In this document: positions 56,407 to 60,000 of the stretch, one piece after another
Numbering within the stretch: position 1 is the first letter of the stretch
How the letters are laid out: each line of letters starts with the position of its first letter
Assembly: GCA_950295325.1 (NCBI GenBank)
Contig: OX485806.1
Location: forward strand, 8,682,001-8,742,000
Reading direction: 5' to 3'
Origin: Polytrichum commune
Taxonomy: Eukaryota > Streptophyta > Polytrichopsida > Polytrichales > Polytrichaceae
DNA: 60,000 bases
Program-made: the position numbers and the translations under genes
The notes under the pieces: model-generated
Told to the model about the DNA's origin: nothing
The model's input: only the letters and a program-made list of their open reading frames with translations
The model's database searches: none

Positions 56407-59400
56407 ATGGCGGAGGCAGTAGATACTCCAGTGGAGGACACCCAAAAACCTCGCATTCTTGAAGCGGAAGAGATACACTTAGATGGGGTTGGCAGCACCA
56501 CGACAACCCACCTTGCAGAGCCATCAGATGGTCGCCAACGTGTAGGTGGCTCCTCCCCTGGAAAGGTAAGAGGGCATTTTAACTTGCGTGTTTGATTTGC
56601 CTTCAAAGTGACGAGATTCTTTCCCATGCGTGTTGGCTTCTAAGTAACACTTCAAGCCCGGTATTCATGTTTTTCCATGGGCTGGTAGGATACAACTTCG
56701 CAGGCAAAAGGTGAAAAACGCGTAAGGTTGGAAGCATCCGAATTGCAGGGACCAGAAGGGGGGTTGCCCAACCAATTCAGGAGAGAGGAGTTTGGTCGCA
56801 ACATGACGTTGCCACTGCACGGGCGTAGTGTGGAGGGGGGAGGAAACGACTATGTTGAAGACGGCTATGTCGTTGGGGCTCGCACACAGAATTGGCGAGA
56901 CGTCCCTTTCAACGCACCGCATTGGCAGGACGATGTTGTGCCATACAATTTTGGGCGTGGTCGAGGGTGGGGAGGCAGGGCATCCATTCCAAGGTCCAAC
57001 GTGCCGTGGTTGCGATACCCTCGAGACCGCGGCCCCATAATGGACGACGTCTACATCGATCGAGACGGCTATGAACTCTAACACCCGCCTCGGCGGAGTA
57101 TGTATCAAGAGGGCGATCATCGCGGATATGGCGGCGCGCCACTTCGGTATGTAGACAACCCACCTATTGTCGACGCCGCTCCCCCCTTGATGCCTCCATC
57201 TGCAAGCACTCGTCAAGCATATCATATGGCTTCAACGGGGCCGTTGCTAGCACTGGCCCAAGGTAAGGAACGGCAACCCCCTCCACATCAAATGTTGTTG
57301 AGGACGTCCACAACATTGAATCTTTCAATTTAGAGTCTTCCGAAATGAAGAGCACTCTGAATGCAGAGGATACTGCGCAACCAGCATTGACGCCCAAGAA
57401 AGGGCGCCGCAATGTGCAGATTATATATGAAAGGGAAGAATCCGATAGGATGGCACAGGGACAAAATCCGTTTAGGATAGAGTGTAATAGCGCAGGCAGA
57501 CCAATTGAATGTGGTAGAGGCCGGATCCAGGTTCTTAGAAGTCTTCAGAGCGTTCTGCATCAAATATTTGGATGTGTCCATCATAAAGGTGCAGGATCAG
57601 AACATGGAGGACTTTGCCAGACTGCGAGAGGAGGTGGAATCAAAGTTTGAGTTCATTGGACACCCTCTCTCGGATGAAGGATTCAAGAAAATGGTGTCCA
57701 GGTGTATGAAGATGGAGCGCTCCCGTTTGCACAGACTGTACATGACACGACCCGATCGTGAGTGCCCTCCCAAAGAGCAACCGGATGTGTGGGACAAGCT
57801 GAAGGCGTATTGAAGTTCACCGGAATTTGCGAAGGTGGCGAAGGTGGGATCCGCAGCAACACAAACCGCAACACATTCTGAGGATATGCTGGTAACCACT
57901 GCACCCTACTTCGTTCTTGGTTCCGATACTAGACATGGCCAATTCACAAACCAACTCAAGGTCAACAACTTTGCTATGAGTACATCCCTTTGACTTCTGT
58001 GTTCAACGGGTAAGTATCGTTTCTTATTGCTGACAACATTGTTCATTGTTTGCAGCATGTCACCGCAAGCGTGGGCACGCGTCTTGAAGCATTGGAAGGC
58101 AAGTTGTCGGAGTTGTCGGAGTGCGGACCCTCTCGACAAGATTTTTCTGCTCTTTTCTCGGAATTGGCAATGCTGAACTCCAATGTAAGAGCGCTGACGG
58201 ACGTGATGGCTTGCAATTTGAAACATTATGAAGAGATGAAGCAACGGGAATTGAAGGTGGATGCAACGAAGACACCTGCAACGGACACGAGCATCGGCAA
58301 GACAATCCATATTCCTCCTCTTCCATCAACCACCGAACTGGAAGGCGCAGAGCGCACTCGCTATTACACGCTAGTGTACTCCGGACGACAGAGCAAAGAC
58401 GTGGTGAGAGCACCCAGTCCCCCGCATTTGGTCCTCAACGCGGAGGGTCTAGTGTCGGACAATGTACACTCGCCGTCCGCAAACGTGGAGGCAGCACCTG
58501 CGGATGAAGGAGCGGGGGGATCCACGTCACCCGGCTCGGACTGCGCCTTGATCTCGCCTCCGGCCAAGGCCCTCAAAACTGCGGTAACATCGAGGAAGAG
58601 ACCGGCCTCAAACGCACGGGGGAAGGCAATCGCGAAGGCCAATGCAGTGGGCGCCAACACTAAGGATTTGGCCGAAGCCGGCACGACACTGACTGTTCCG
58701 CCCTCAAAGAAGGTAAGTAACAACAACATTGTATTCGTTAACATGAATAGGCGGCAAGTATGAAACGGATAATACAATATTTGCATGCGTGCAGAACAAC
58801 CACCCAAATGTGGTCACCACCACATGTCGGCAACTCAGAGTCCCGAGAATGTCCGTGGGTGGAGTAGGGGCAGCGTTGTTTATGAAGGTCAGGGCTGACT
58901 TGAATTTATTTTTGTCACTTAGTACAACGCATTTTTTTAAATTGCAAGTAATCTATGTTGGCTTTGTGACGTGCATATGCAGAATGTCGGAAGAAGGAGA
59001 GGAAAGGGCAACAACAGAACATCAGCACGGCAGTCTAAACCCGAGTGGGATTTAGACCGAAACAAGACGAAGTCACCTCCGAAGAAGACGTCATATGTAA
59101 GAATCGTCACTCCCACGGGATACCTAACCCTTGAACTTCATCCGGGAGCTGTACTTATGTGAAAGTTCCAGTCGTGCTAACCGGTGACTGTGCTTTCATT
59201 TTTTGTGCGCCCAGGGAGCATGGGCAAAAAGGGAGTTGGTGGATTTATTTCACCCTAACGAGCCGGTGAAAAAAGTTGCTGAATGTTGCAGTGTCTCCGG
59301 CCATGACGGAGAACCATTCTATGACATGAGCATTGCACCATGAATGTTCAAGGTCAATGTGGGCCGAATTTTGGTTGAGGATTGTCCGTTGTTTGTAACC

Positions 59401-59505
59401 GTCGAGGACGACATGCCTCCACAGCTCACACTTTTGAATGTCAAGCGCGGCATGACGGTGTGGCCGGGAGCCTATCTACGTCCATACGAGCCAAACTCGG
59501 AATGA
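56407..59505 (+). pseudogene. En/Spm-associated (Transposase_24-like) multi-exon gene, degenerate
   Basis: Exon-like open blocks joined by GT/AG sites: 56407-56565, 56689 on (starting TTSQAKGEKRVRLEASELQG), 58055-58713 (coiled coil), 58796-58889, 58982-59096 and 59215-59505. The order resembles plant proteins linked to CACTA (En/Spm) transposons: NSAGRPI, then FLEVFRAFCIKYLDVSIIKV, LREEVESKFEF, RSRLHRLYM, WDKLKAY-stop-SSPEFAKVAK (family pattern: WxKLxxYWxSPEF). The tail, VGRILVEDCPLFV and MTVWPGAYL, fits the family's VGxVxDGxxxLPV and WPxxLV. Stops at 57079-57081, 57811-57813 and 59341-59343 fit Gln, Trp and probably Arg codons changed by transitions. Frame changes lie in a C-run near 57275 and near 57510-57530. 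No TNP2 transposase or CACTA ends were found. Confidence 0.55.
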
Positions 59506-60000
59506 ATAATGTGGGCATTATAGTTTTGAGGAAGTTGCATTCGCAGATGCACAAGTATAACCATGTACAAGGCGTTCATGTTGGACACATGAATTTGGCA
59601 ATAAAATGTATTGTTATATTTTATTTATTTGTTATTTGAAGTTTGTTGATTATGTGTCGTGAAGGTTTTGTGTGATTGAGGGCATGTAGTACATACAGAT
59701 GGAAAACAACAATTCTTAAATACTTCCATGGTGTTATATATGTGTATAAGAGAAATTTGCAAATATCACGTTAACATGTTGGTCCTCTTTTTCACTAAAG
59801 CTTCTTGCTTATCTACATGGCCATATTGTAAGTTGAGCTCATCTGTTAACCCTAGATTACAGTTTCTTTTGAGATCTTGTTAGGTAGTGTGCAGGGTTGT
59901 CCTGCCTTTGGTGCTGCCTACTTCCTCCATTCGAAATTAACATATTGTTATTCTACGGTGGATCCAAGCTTGTGGCCATTCAAAGCTTACACAATTGCAG
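59506..60000. other. 3' flank, nothing recognised
   Basis: AT-rich sequence after the En/Spm-like pseudogene. AATAAAATG at about 59599 could be its poly(A) signal. No further gene. Confidence 0.4.

Noticed and set aside
57345-57650. A continuous protein across 57345-57650
   Set aside because: The latter half of this frame is a shadow; family-like residues continue in the frame starting at 57505, so a frameshift is the better reading.

Overview
This window looks like nuclear DNA of a land plant. Genes are broken by introns with GT/AG junctions, a complete chloroplast-type DnaJ-domain gene is present, and the interstitial repeats contain the plant telomere word TTTAGGG. The space between genes is filled with small inverted-repeat transposons. 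The lineage cannot be fixed from sequence alone. The F-box remnant at the left end recalls non-seed-plant F-box families, but that is only an impression.

Only three genes look intact. (1) An 11-exon minus-strand gene (9568 to 2966) encodes a 1027-residue coiled-coil protein of a plant-specific, functionally unnamed family; all exon phases join without a break. (2) A single-exon plus-strand gene (44607-45134) encodes a small chloroplast J protein resembling J8. (3) A six-exon minus-strand gene (49108 to 45450) encodes a soluble 295-residue ABC ATPase of the plant ABCI19/20/21 type. Genes 2 and 3 converge, with 315 bp between their stop codons.

The broken genes are an F-box gene (1-985), a second copy of the ABCI gene (37537-40813) that has lost its Walker A and signature motifs, a PIF/Harbinger transposase fragment (about 23222-23590), and an En/Spm-associated (Transposase_24-like) gene (56407-59505). 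Four of the five in-frame stops I could place against recognisable protein context outside the ABCI copy read as single C-to-T type changes of Gln or Trp codons. A fifth fits Arg. This is what decay of methylated DNA would give.

Layout: 1-2.9 kb, F-box pseudogene and a triplicated exon-like repeat; 3-9.6 kb, coiled-coil gene; 10-11.7 kb, two short tandem arrays; 12.5-23 kb, dense inverted-repeat elements, including a row of Harbinger-like MITEs and a pogo/Tigger-like element sitting in one of them; 23-27 kb, Harbinger transposase remnant and a tandem array of roughly 290-bp units; 27-36.5 kb, repeats and a second member of a transposon family with 8-bp target duplications; 37-41 kb, ABCI pseudogene; 41-44 kb, AT-rich repeats; 44-49.6 kb, J8 and the intact ABCI gene; 50-53.2 kb, more inverted-repeat elements; 56-59.5 kb, En/Spm-like pseudogene.

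The best candidates for something undescribed are two. One is the family of elements at 14262-15497, 35802-36517, 52203-52495 and (degenerate) 52504-53157, which share CTYGGGGGG-type ends and 8-bp target duplications and carry a recurring conserved peptide I cannot assign. The other is the pogo-like element at 19924-20582, whose CENP-B-like helix-turn-helix ORF follows seven 39-bp repeats built on a doubled telomere-type motif.
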